A stretch of 64,000 nucleotides of DNA from Chitinophaga pinensis (GTDB taxonomy: Bacteria > Bacteroidota > Bacteroidia > Chitinophagales > CAIOSU01): contig CAMDKI010000005.1 of assembly GCA_945901065.1 (NCBI GenBank), positions 158,257-222,256 of the forward strand. The letters are read 5' to 3'. This document shows, piece after piece, positions 34,918 to 42,987 of this stretch. Made by a program: the position numbers and the translations under genes. A model generated the notes under the pieces. The model saw only the letters and a program-made list of their open reading frames with translations. It searched no databases and was not told the origin of the DNA. Positions within the stretch are counted from its first letter, which is position 1, and the number at the start of each line of letters is the position of its first letter.

Positions 34918-35316
34918 ATGAAAATTGTTCGTTCTGCCATTTTGTTATTGTTAGTAACTTTTGGCTTATATGCTCAGCCTCCCGCCAAACCTCCGTTTGA
35001 TACTGATTGGGTTTATGAAAAGCCTTACAACTTTGAACGTGCAAAAAAACTAGAGTGGGAATGGGAGTTTGAAAAGGCTGTATGGTATTACATAAACTTA
35101 GTTCCGGAAAATTTAAAGTTGGCAACAACCAGAATAAAGGGATTTAAAAACCATATTGGAAATACTACCATTTTTATTAATACCACGTTTAAAATGATTA
35201 TAGTTTACGACCCAGAAGTGAATTATATGCAAGGTAATGAGCTTGTTACCCGAAAGGAGGTATACGATAAGAAACGTAAGTGGGCAGACAAGTTGATTCA
35301 GGCGTTGATTGAATAG
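34918..35316 (+). CDS. Hypothetical secreted protein
   Basis: A 132-aa protein with signal peptide MKIVRSAILLLLVTFGLYAQ. The mature part begins with a Pro-rich stretch (PPAKPPFDTDW), is rich in Trp and Lys (LEWEWEFEKAVWYYINLVP), contains a beta segment (NTTIFINTTFKMIIVYDPE) and ends in a helix (KKRKWADKLIQALIE). I recognise no family. It precedes a lipoprotein gene by 27 nt, so the two probably form an operon of envelope proteins. Confidence 0.65.
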   Translation: MKIVRSAILLLLVTFGLYAQPPAKPPFDTDWVYEKPYNFERAKKLEWEWEFEKAVWYYINLVPENLKLATTRIKGFKNHIGNTTIFINTTFKMIIVYDPEVNYMQGNELVTRKEVYDKKRKWADKLIQALIE

Positions 35317-35343
35317 TTATATTTTTGAGCCAATAATGAGCCA

Positions 35344-35778
35344 ATGCGATTGACAATATTCACCTTTTTTCTTGCAATTTTCTTTGCTTCTTGTACAAAA
35401 TCCGATTACAGGACGCTGGAAGGTGTTTGGTTGCTAGAACATGTTAACTTATGTGTTTTGGCAGATTGTTTGGATGTTTTAGAGGATCAACAAACCCGAG
35501 ATAAATTTGACAAAATAGAGCTAAGATTGAGCAGAGGTCGGGACGCTCAAGCAAGGTTTTACAAAACCGGAATTTTACTTTACACTTTCGATTTTGAGTT
35601 TATTTTAGATGAGGAAATGGGTCGTATTTCATTTCTTGGCCCCAATGATCATGATTTTCAAAACTTCTTTGGAAGCAACGTGGCGATAGTGGATGCAAAG
35701 AAAAATGAACTTGTTTATCAAGCCATTGAAGACGTTCCTAACGAAGAAACCATTTACATTTTTAAGCGCCTTCAGTAG
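35344..35778 (+). CDS. Hypothetical lipoprotein, lipocalin-like
   Basis: A 144-aa protein with a lipoprotein signal (MRLTIFTFFLAIFFASC, Cys17). The mature part starts TKSDYRTLEGVWLLEHV, a pattern common in lipocalin-like Bacteroidota lipoproteins, with further beta-strand-like segments (IELRLSRGRDAQARFYKTG, LLYTFDFEFIL) and two Cys in LCVLADCLDVL. No specific function. Its 3' end overlaps the convergent yraN gene by 7 nt. Confidence 0.65.
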   Translation: MRLTIFTFFLAIFFASCTKSDYRTLEGVWLLEHVNLCVLADCLDVLEDQQTRDKFDKIELRLSRGRDAQARFYKTGILLYTFDFEFILDEEMGRISFLGPNDHDFQNFFGSNVAIVDAKKNELVYQAIEDVPNEETIYIFKRLQ

Positions 35779-36167
35779 CCTTCGCCGATAGGGAAGAAGG
35801 CATCCTCAATATGTTTGATGTCAGGCGTTTGGCCCGTGATTAGTATTATCGAGATAATATCAAATCGTAAGTCGTTATTAATGTCATGCTGCAGCACATA
35901 AGCATTGGCTCCGCGGGCTAGGTGCTTTTGCTTGGCTAATGTTACACCTTCTTCTGGGTATCCGTAAGCCAATCCTCGACGTGTTTTTACCTCTACAAAT
36001 ACTGTAGTTCGCTCCCGCTGGGCTATAATATCCAGCTCGGCTTTTTGGTATCGCCAATTGCGCGCCAAAATAGTGTATCCTTTTGCTAGCAGGTGCTCTA
36101 CTGCCAGTGCTTCGCCTTGGTTACCTGTTTGCAGTTTGGTGGATTTCTTGCCTTGGCTATCTTCCAT
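35772..36167 (-). CDS. yraN: YraN family (UPF0102) endonuclease-like protein
   Basis: A 131-aa cytoplasmic protein with a restriction-endonuclease-like fold. The family motif is visible: TGNQGEALAVEHLLAKGYTILARNWR (shown here as GNQGEALAVEHL and YTILARNWRY), then the acidic ELDIIA and the catalytic-type VFVEVKTR. The biological role is not established; links to recombination and natural transformation have been suggested for the family. It follows pyrC by 9 nt as the last gene of a pfkA-pyrC-yraN operon. Confidence 0.88.
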   Translation of the reverse strand: MEDSQGKKSTKLQTGNQGEALAVEHLLAKGYTILARNWRYQKAELDIIAQRERTTVFVEVKTRRGLAYGYPEEGVTLAKQKHLARGANAYVLQHDINNDLRFDIISIILITGQTPDIKHIEDAFFPIGEGY

Positions 36168-36176
36168 TGCGATAAC

Positions 36177-37511
36177 TTAATGCTCAAATCTTAAACGCAT
36201 TCCCAGTTGCCCATCGTTCAATACACCATTGTGATAAGCCAAATGACCATTTACAAACGTGTGGGTAACTGCTGAGCGGAAGGTTTGCCCTTCGAAAGGC
36301 GACCAGCCGCATTGGTAAAGGATGTTTGTAGGTTGCACCGTCCATGGTTTATCCAAATCTACCAGTACCAAATCGGCGTAGTATCCTTCCCTGATAAAGC
36401 CTCGCTCCGGTATGCGGAACAGAATAGCGGGGTTGTGAGCAGCCTTTTGCACGATGGTTTCTATCGATATTTTGCCTTGATGGTACATTTCTAGTAATGC
36501 TACCAGTGCGTGTTGCACCAATGGACCACCTGCAGGGGCTTTGGCATACAGGTTTGACTTTTCCTCTTTGGTGTGTGGGGCATGGTCTGTAGCCAATACA
36601 TCTATGCGGTCATCAAGCAAAGCTTGAAGAATAGCATCCCGATCATTAGCCGTTTTAACGGCAGGGTTCCATTTAATAAGCGTGCCTTTAGTGGCATAGT
36701 CCGCATCGCTAAACCAAAGGTGGTGCGTGCAAGCCTCAGCGGTTATTTTCTTTTGCGCTAATGGAACGCTATTATCAAATAGTCCTGTCTCTATAGCCGT
36801 TGATATATGCAGTACGTGTAGACGCGTTCCGTGCGACTTTGCCAATTCAATCGCCATACTCGATGACTTGTAACAAGCCTCCGCATTTCGGATGATGGGG
36901 TGCATTTCAATCGGTATTTGCTCGCCATACTTAGCAACCGCTTCTGCCATATTGGCTCGGATAGTAGCCTCGTCTTCGCAATGGGTAGCAATCAATCCGC
37001 CAAAGTTGGCAAATATTTTTTCCAACGTTTCTCGCCTGTCAACCAACATGTTTCCAGTGGAGGAGCCCATGAAAATTTTAAGGCCGCAAACGTTTTTTAA
37101 ATCGGTTTGCATTACCTCTTCGTAATTGTCATTGCTCGTGCCCATAAAGAAGGAATAGTTGGCCAACGAACTGCGAGCAGCAATGTCATATTTATCTTGC
37201 AATAGTTCTTGAGTGGTTGCCGGAGGGTTGGTATTGGGCATTTCCATAAAAGAAGTAATACCGCCAGCTACGGCTGCCCTAGCTTCCGATTTAATATGCG
37301 CCTTGTGCGTGAGTCCTGGTTCGCGAAAATGCACTTGGTCGTCGATAAGGCCAGGCATAAGGTATTGCCCTTTGGCATCTATAATTGCTGCATCAGGTGC
37401 ATTAACACTGGCAGCAATCTTTTCTATTCTGCCGTTTCTGATTAATACATCCGTTTCAGTAATGGTTCCTTCGTTAACTACTCTGGCGTTGGTTATTAAG
37501 TAGGTTTTCAT
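36177..37511 (-). CDS. pyrC: Dihydroorotase (class I)
   Basis: A 444-aa amidohydrolase that cyclises carbamoyl-aspartate to dihydroorotate in pyrimidine synthesis. Motifs: LMPGLIDDQVHFREPGLTHK (exact 20), then MEMPNTNPPATT, THCEDEATI, LHVLHISTA and LATDHAPHT. The usual HxH metal pair reads Gln59-Val-His61, so the first His is replaced by Gln; all other expected ligands are present. I believe this change occurs in other Bacteroidota homologues, but did not check. The gene starts 1 nt after the pfkA stop and ends 9 nt before yraN. Confidence 0.92.
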   Translation of the reverse strand: MKTYLITNARVVNEGTITETDVLIRNGRIEKIAASVNAPDAAIIDAKGQYLMPGLIDDQVHFREPGLTHKAHIKSEARAAVAGGITSFMEMPNTNPPATTQELLQDKYDIAARSSLANYSFFMGTSNDNYEEVMQTDLKNVCGLKIFMGSSTGNMLVDRRETLEKIFANFGGLIATHCEDEATIRANMAEAVAKYGEQIPIEMHPIIRNAEACYKSSSMAIELAKSHGTRLHVLHISTAIETGLFDNSVPLAQKKITAEACTHHLWFSDADYATKGTLIKWNPAVKTANDRDAILQALLDDRIDVLATDHAPHTKEEKSNLYAKAPAGGPLVQHALVALLEMYHQGKISIETIVQKAAHNPAILFRIPERGFIREGYYADLVLVDLDKPWTVQPTNILYQCGWSPFEGQTFRSAVTHTFVNGHLAYHNGVLNDGQLGMRLRFEH

Positions 37512-37512
37512 C

Positions 37513-38502
37513 TTAAATGCTTGATAGGGTAGTAGCTAATTCAATCAATCCTGGTTTTATAGTATTATGGTGCTTTGTGGCTTTTTCCAAAGGTATCTCA
37601 ACCGTTTGTCCGCATTGTACGCCAATCATTATCCGGTTTTTGCCTGCTAAAAGTGCATTTACAGCGGCTACACCCATTTGACTGCTTATTAATCTATCTA
37701 GACTGCTTGGATTGCCTCCGCGTTGCAAGTGACCTAATACAGTAACTTTTATCTCAAACTCCTGCAATCGGTCTTTTACTTTGCTTACAATCTCAAAAGC
37801 ACCACCTTGGTCGTCGCCTTCTGATACTACCACTATGTTGCTGGTTTTGCGCATCGTGTGACGGTTTTTGAGCGTTGCAACCAAGCCGTCAAGGTCGGTT
37901 TTGTACTCAGGTATCAATATGGCATCCGCGCCACTCGCTATGCCGCTTCGCAGAGCAATAAAACCCGCATCGCGGCCCATTACTTCCACAAAAAACAGCC
38001 TATCGTGCGAAGCTGCGGTGTCGCGTATCTTGTCAATACAATCTACCACAGTGTTTACGGCAGTGTCGTACCCTATTGTGTAGTCGGTGCCATATAAGTC
38101 ATTATCAATAGTACCAGGTAAGCCAATAAATTTAATGTCGGGGTGCTCATCGGTAAATGCCAAGCCACCCTTAAAAGTGCCATCGCCACCTATGCCCACC
38201 AAGTATTCTATCCCATTGGCTTTAAGCTGTTTGTAGGCCAGGTCTCTGCCTGCCTTTTCTCTAAACTGGGCGCTACGGGCAGATTTTAAAATAGTACCAC
38301 CGCGTTGGATAATGTTACTTACCGATTGCGACACTAATGGCATGAATTCACCATCAATCATGCCTTCGTATCCACGGAATATGCCAATGCACTCAATACC
38401 TTGCGACAGTGCACTCCGCACAACTGCCCTGATAGCAGCATTCATGCCCGGCGAATCGCCTCCAGAGGTAAATACCCCTATTTTCTGTATTTTTGAGCTC
38501 AT
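37513..38502 (-). CDS. pfkA: ATP-dependent 6-phosphofructokinase
   Basis: The 329-aa glycolytic kinase that phosphorylates fructose-6-phosphate. Start at ATG 38502 (MSSKIQKIGVFTSGGDSPG); reading further upstream would overlap the divergent lipoprotein gene. Motifs: GGDSPGMNAAIRAVV, IGGDGTFKGG, the catalytic GTIDNDLYGTDYTIGYDTA, VMGRDAGFIAL and LGHLQRGGNPSSLDR. Asp in TIDND is the catalytic base. The GGDG motif (Gly after GGD) suggests ATP rather than pyrophosphate use. Only 16 bp separate its start from the divergent DUF3365 gene. Confidence 0.95.
   Translation of the reverse strand: MSSKIQKIGVFTSGGDSPGMNAAIRAVVRSALSQGIECIGIFRGYEGMIDGEFMPLVSQSVSNIIQRGGTILKSARSAQFREKAGRDLAYKQLKANGIEYLVGIGGDGTFKGGLAFTDEHPDIKFIGLPGTIDNDLYGTDYTIGYDTAVNTVVDCIDKIRDTAASHDRLFFVEVMGRDAGFIALRSGIASGADAILIPEYKTDLDGLVATLKNRHTMRKTSNIVVVSEGDDQGGAFEIVSKVKDRLQEFEIKVTVLGHLQRGGNPSSLDRLISSQMGVAAVNALLAGKNRIMIGVQCGQTVEIPLEKATKHHNTIKPGLIELATTLSSI
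38488..38495 (+). promoter_or_regulatory. Candidate -7 element for the DUF3365 gene, inside pfkA
   Basis: TATTTTTG matches TAnnTTTG, 23 nt before the plus-strand ATG at 38519. It lies inside the first codons of the divergent pfkA gene. No convincing -33 box. Confidence 0.35.
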
Positions 38503-38518
38503 CTTAAATACTGTTTTT

Positions 38519-39163
38519 ATGAAAAACGCATTTTTGTGGTTGGCAACCTTTGGTCTTAGTATTGTCCTGTTTGTTGCCTGCAGCGACCAGGACAATGTGG
38601 ACCAAGGCACTGTTAACAAAGATACCGAACTATTGCCCGATATTGAGAAAAAGTACAGCGAAGAGGAGACCGAAGCGCTAAAAATTGCTAGCGACGTTAC
38701 CCTTGTAGGGCAACAAACCTTAATGGCCAATTTGGTAAAAGCCGTAGAAGATAGCGGCACCGCAGGTGCGGTGGTGTTTTGCAACATACACGTTGGAGGC
38801 ATTTACGATTCATTGAAAGCCAACTATGGGGCAACGGTTTCGCGTGTTTCGCACAAAAACAGAAATCCAGCCAACGCAGCTAACGAGAGAGAGTTGAAAC
38901 TAATTGGGGAGTATGGAAGTAAGCCGGAAGTGTTTGCCCTAAGCTTGTTTGATGATGGGGACCATTACACCGCTTACAAGCCTATACATATGAGCATATT
39001 GGCGTGCACCAAATGCCATGGTGAACCGGGTGTTGATATTGAAGAGGCAACGTTTATTACCATTAGCATGCTATACCCTGACGATAAAGCAACAGGCTTT
39101 AAGTATAAGGATATGAGGGGCTTGTGGAAGGTGGAAGTGCCTAAAGCTGGGCTGAAGTTGTAA
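38519..39163 (+). CDS. DUF3365 (Tll0287-like) c-type haem lipoprotein
   Basis: A 214-aa protein with lipoprotein signal MKNAFLWLATFGLSIVLFVAC (Cys21 or so), then an acidic spacer and a DUF3365 domain: AGAVVFCNIHVGGIYDSLKANYG, then VSHKNRNPANAANERE. A single haem c motif CTKCH lies in the second half, followed by GLWKVEVPKAG. It should be exported, lipid-anchored and bind one haem c. Related domains occur in sensor kinases as redox or ligand sensors. Here it has no kinase part. Start 38519 is chosen for the lipobox; a longer frame from 38312 overlaps pfkA. Confidence 0.85.
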   Translation: MKNAFLWLATFGLSIVLFVACSDQDNVDQGTVNKDTELLPDIEKKYSEEETEALKIASDVTLVGQQTLMANLVKAVEDSGTAGAVVFCNIHVGGIYDSLKANYGATVSRVSHKNRNPANAANERELKLIGEYGSKPEVFALSLFDDGDHYTAYKPIHMSILACTKCHGEPGVDIEEATFITISMLYPDDKATGFKYKDMRGLWKVEVPKAGLKL

Positions 39164-39229
39164 TAACTCCTTTACTAGTGGCATAGTTAAGTGGTCTTGA
39201 TACTCAATACTTGATACTAACCAAATAGC

Positions 39230-40435
39230 ATGAACATCTTAATCCTTTGTAAGAAGTTTCCCTATCCATTGAAAGATGGAGAGGTGATAGCTATTTACAA
39301 TAACATAAAGGCTTTTCATCGCTTGGGGCATAAGGTGACGGTTTTGGCTATTAATACCTTGAAACACCATACGGACATTTCCAATTTGCCAGATGAAGTA
39401 TTGGAATTGGCAGAGTTTAAAGCAGTAACCGTTGATACAGGGGTAAAACCGCTGCCAGCATTAAAGAACCTGTTTACTGGAGGCTCTTATCATATTGAAC
39501 GCTTTATAAACAAGGGGTTTGAGGATTTAATAGTCGAGTATTTGGTTTCCCGGAAGTTTGACTTAGTGCAATGCGAGGGGCTTTATTTAGGGCCTTATGT
39601 TGATACTATAAGGAAACACTTTAAAGGCCCTATAGTAATGCGCTCTCATAATGTGGAGAGCGAGATATGGGAACGTTTGGCCGCCAACGAAAAGAACCTG
39701 CTAAAGAAGTTTTACCTGGGTTTGCAAGCTGGCAGATTGAAGCAATATGAACTTGCGCAGCTAACCCGCTATGATGCTATTGTGCCCATTAGCCCAGAAG
39801 ATGAGGGTAAAATGAAAGCAATGGGTTCGCCGGTACGTATGTTTATAACACCCTGTGGCAGCGATTTGGATAGATACGAACTTTTTCAAAAAAGCCAACC
39901 TAAGCCCAATACCATTTTCTTTATCGGTGGACTAGATTGGTTACCCAACCAAGAAGGCTTAAAATGGTTTGTCAAGGAAGTTTGGCCTACTATTAAGGCA
40001 AAACACCCTGACATAGAATTTTATGTAGCAGGCAGGAACATGCCTAAATGGATGAATGAACTGAGCGGCAATGGAGTGCATATTTTAGGCGAGATTGACG
40101 ATGCGCTAGGTTTTATTGCCGAAAATGGGATTATGATAGTGCCTTTATTCTCAGGTAGCGGCATGCGCATCAAGATAATTGAAGGCATGGCCATGAAAAA
40201 GGCTATCGTTTCTACTAGTATCGGGGCTGAGGGTATTGGCTACTCAGATGGGTTTAATATAAGTATCGCTAATGATAAACTGGAGTTTATTGATAAGTTG
40301 GAACATTTACTCATAGACCAAAGCAGGGTGTCTGCTCTTGGCGAAAATGCACGGGAGCTTATCGAAAGCCGATATAATAACCTTACCTTTGCTGAACAAT
40401 TAATTGAGTTCTACCAGAGAGCCTTCGGGATATGA
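39230..40435 (+). CDS. Glycosyltransferase family 4 (GT-B fold)
   Basis: A 401-aa glycosyltransferase. N-terminal domain MNILILCKKFPYPLKDGE (a typical GT4 opening), VMRSHNVESEIWERLA, then C-terminal nucleotide-sugar domain with FIGGLDWLPNQEGLKWF, FYVAGRN, IMIVPLFSGSGMRIKIIEGMAMKKAIVST (GSGMRIKIIEGMA is the E-x7-E-type motif). Sugar and acceptor unknown. Its stop overlaps the start of the next GT2 by 4 nt (ATGA), so they are co-translated and likely act in one polysaccharide or glycolipid pathway. Confidence 0.88.
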   Translation: MNILILCKKFPYPLKDGEVIAIYNNIKAFHRLGHKVTVLAINTLKHHTDISNLPDEVLELAEFKAVTVDTGVKPLPALKNLFTGGSYHIERFINKGFEDLIVEYLVSRKFDLVQCEGLYLGPYVDTIRKHFKGPIVMRSHNVESEIWERLAANEKNLLKKFYLGLQAGRLKQYELAQLTRYDAIVPISPEDEGKMKAMGSPVRMFITPCGSDLDRYELFQKSQPKPNTIFFIGGLDWLPNQEGLKWFVKEVWPTIKAKHPDIEFYVAGRNMPKWMNELSGNGVHILGEIDDALGFIAENGIMIVPLFSGSGMRIKIIEGMAMKKAIVSTSIGAEGIGYSDGFNISIANDKLEFIDKLEHLLIDQSRVSALGENARELIESRYNNLTFAEQLIEFYQRAFGI

Positions 40436-41619
40436 TTGTTGCCCAAGTAATATTTTGGATTTGTGTTGCGGCAATACTTTACAGTTATATGTTCTATCCG
40501 TTGTTTGTCAAGTTGTTATCAAGCATACTTTCTATTAAAAATCCTTTGGTTTTTAAAGAAAACGACTCTCAATTACCCCAAGTACATATTCTGATAGCAG
40601 TATACAATGAGGAAAAGGTATTGGCTAGAAAAATAACTAGCTCTGTTATCTCTACCTACCCCAATCATAAGGTCCACGTGCATTTTGGTTCTGATGGCTC
40701 AACAGATGGCAGCAATGCTATGCTGGAAGCAGCAGCAGCACAATACCCCAATGTGCATTATACACTGTTCCCCGCCAAAACCGGTAAGATAGGTATGGTG
40801 AACAGCATGTATGCTGCCATTCCCGATGTTCAGCCTAACGATGTTTTGATTCTTACCGATGCCAATGTGTTTTTCGAACCCGACACCATCTATCAATTAG
40901 TAAAGCGTTTTGCCGACCCCAAAATGGGCCTGGTGGGAGGTAGCATCATTAACGAGGGCAAAAAACAGGATGGTATTTTCAAACAGGAGAAAAGTTACAT
41001 CTCCATTGAGAACCAGATAAAACACTGGGAAGGCAATGTATTTGGTCATATTATGGGAGCGTTTGGCGCTTGCTATGCTGTTAAACAGCAGTTCTTTACC
41101 CCAGCTCCGGCCAATTTCCGTTCCGATGATTTTTATGTAAGCATGAAAGTGCTTCAAAATGGCGGAAAAAGCCATGTAGAGCCTGCTGCTATCTGCTACG
41201 AAAATGCCAGCGACGAATTACCTGTTGAGTTTCAACGCAAAGTGCGCATTAACATGGGCAACTATCAGAACTTGGGTATATTCTGGAAGATGTTATTACC
41301 TCCTGTAAGTAAGATGGCATTTACATTTTGGTCGCACAAGCTACTGCGCTGGTTGGGTCCATTCTTGCTTATCGGGGCATACATTGCCAATGCCTTTCTG
41401 TGGGAAATGAACTTGTTTTACTGTATAGCGTTTCTATGTCAGAATATTATTTTAATTCTAGTATTGGTGGATGTCGTGTTAAGCCGATTGCAAATGCAAA
41501 TAGCTGTCTTGCGTTATCTATCGTACTTTTACCAAATGAACCTTGCCTTACTGATTGGCTGGTTTAAATCAATAAAGGGTGTGCAGCATGACGCTTGGCA
41601 GCCTACTAAACGAAACTGA
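40432..41619 (+). CDS. Membrane glycosyltransferase family 2
   Basis: A 395-aa processive-type GT2 protein. One N-terminal helix (IFWICVAAILYSYMFYPLFV), a GT-A catalytic domain with VHILIAVYNEEKVLARKI, the donor-binding HFGSDGSTDGS, the acceptor-side ILTDANVFFEP and GAFGACYAVKQQFF, then two to four C-terminal helices. Such enzymes move sugars at the membrane during polysaccharide synthesis. No Q-x-x-R-W motif is evident (MNLFY is present instead), so it may not be a polymer synthase. It overlaps the GT4 gene and is 15 nt from ribBA. Confidence 0.85.
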   Translation: MIVAQVIFWICVAAILYSYMFYPLFVKLLSSILSIKNPLVFKENDSQLPQVHILIAVYNEEKVLARKITSSVISTYPNHKVHVHFGSDGSTDGSNAMLEAAAAQYPNVHYTLFPAKTGKIGMVNSMYAAIPDVQPNDVLILTDANVFFEPDTIYQLVKRFADPKMGLVGGSIINEGKKQDGIFKQEKSYISIENQIKHWEGNVFGHIMGAFGACYAVKQQFFTPAPANFRSDDFYVSMKVLQNGGKSHVEPAAICYENASDELPVEFQRKVRINMGNYQNLGIFWKMLLPPVSKMAFTFWSHKLLRWLGPFLLIGAYIANAFLWEMNLFYCIAFLCQNIILILVLVDVVLSRLQMQIAVLRYLSYFYQMNLALLIGWFKSIKGVQHDAWQPTKRN

Positions 41620-41634
41620 ACAAAACTCAATACC

Positions 41635-42846
41635 GTGCAACTGAATACCATAGAAGAAGCCATTGAAGACATTAAGAATGGCAAACTGATAATAGTAGTA
41701 GATGATGAGGACCGTGAAAATGAAGGCGACTTTTTAACTGCAGCCCGAAACGTTACCCCAGAGATAATCAATTTTATGGCTACACATGGACGTGGCCTTA
41801 TTTGTGCTCCTATAGTGGAAGACCTTGCCGATACGTTGGAGTTATTGCCAATGGTAAATAGCAATACCGACATTCACAAAACGGCTTTTACAGTATCTAT
41901 CGACTTAACTGGCCATGGCTGCACTACTGGTATTTCAGCAAGTGATCGTGCGAAGACGGTTCAGGCAATTATTAACCCTGATACCAAACCAGAAGATTTT
42001 AGTCGCCCTGGGCACATTTTCCCGCTACGGGCACGTAAAGGTGGCGTGTTGCGCCGTGCTGGGCATACCGAAGCAACTATTGATTTGGCTCGTTTGGCAG
42101 GCTTTGAACCAGCCGGGGTATTGGTGGAGATATTGAACGAAGACGGTACCATGGCTCGCATGCCACAACTGATGGAAATTGCGAAGAAATTCGATATGAA
42201 AATCATTTCAATCGAAGATCTCATTGCCTACCGCATGAGTAAAGAGCGTTTGATTGAGCGCGAGGTTGAAGTTGAAATGCCTACCAAATATGGCGATTTT
42301 AAATTGATAGCTTATAACCAAATAACTACCAACGAAACCCACCTTGCTATGGTAAAAGGTGAGTGGAAAGAAGGTGAGCCAGTGCTGGTGCGCGTGCATT
42401 CATCGTGCCTTACTGGCGATATTTTAGGCTCGCTGCGTTGCGATTGCGGAGACCAATTGCACGCTGCACTAGAGATGGTAGAGAAAGAGGGGAAAGGTGT
42501 AGTGCTCTACATGAATCAAGAGGGCAGGGGCATTGGGCTTTTGAACAAACTGAAGGCCTATAAATTGCAGGAAGAGGGCAAAGATACGGTTGAAGCTAAC
42601 TTGGCACTTGGTTTCCAAAGCGACCAACGCGACTATGGCGTGGGTGCGCAAATACTTCGCGATTTGGGTGTAACTAAGCTACGCTTGATGAGCAATAACC
42701 CTAAAAAGCGAACTGGCCTAATCGGTTATGGTTTGGAGATTGTAGAGGCAGTAGGTATTGAGGTGTGCAGCAATCCTCACAACGAAAAATACCTCATGAC
42801 CAAGCGCGACAAAATGGGACACAATCTAAAGCAGTGGGAGAAGTAA
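41635..42846 (+). CDS. ribBA: Bifunctional 3,4-DHBP synthase / GTP cyclohydrolase II (RibBA)
   Basis: A 403-aa riboflavin enzyme. The GTG start at 41635 gives the normal N-terminus [17 protein letters not shown]. The RibB half has [12 protein letters not shown] and [13 protein letters not shown]; the RibA half (from about residue 205) has the zinc Cys in [20 protein letters not shown] and [17 protein letters not shown]. Both starting precursors of riboflavin are made by this protein, from ribulose-5-phosphate and GTP. It follows two glycosyltransferases closely, probably co-transcribed by proximity; no FMN riboswitch is visible. Confidence 0.95.
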   Translation: MQLNTIEEAIEDIKNGKLIIVVDDEDRENEGDFLTAARNVTPEIINFMATHGRGLICAPIVEDLADTLELLPMVNSNTDIHKTAFTVSIDLTGHGCTTGISASDRAKTVQAIINPDTKPEDFSRPGHIFPLRARKGGVLRRAGHTEATIDLARLAGFEPAGVLVEILNEDGTMARMPQLMEIAKKFDMKIISIEDLIAYRMSKERLIEREVEVEMPTKYGDFKLIAYNQITTNETHLAMVKGEWKEGEPVLVRVHSSCLTGDILGSLRCDCGDQLHAALEMVEKEGKGVVLYMNQEGRGIGLLNKLKAYKLQEEGKDTVEANLALGFQSDQRDYGVGAQILRDLGVTKLRLMSNNPKKRTGLIGYGLEIVEAVGIEVCSNPHNEKYLMTKRDKMGHNLKQWEK

Positions 42847-42987
42847 AGTCACCTAGTTTGACTACCCCAGTTTTTATGATGCTTTAACGATGCTTTTGTG
42901 CTGCGTAGAACCTTTTACTGTTTTGATCCTATTTACGGATTAACTGCGGAAAGGATATTGACATGATAGTTGAAGGCACTAGGCTTT

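Noticed and set aside
38312..38518. Upstream extension of the DUF3365 gene
   Set aside because: The in-frame extension overlaps pfkA on the other strand and would bury the lipoprotein signal.
41620..41634. FMN riboswitch before ribBA
   Set aside because: Only 15 nt separate it from the upstream glycosyltransferase gene, leaving no room for one, and no RFN motif is visible.
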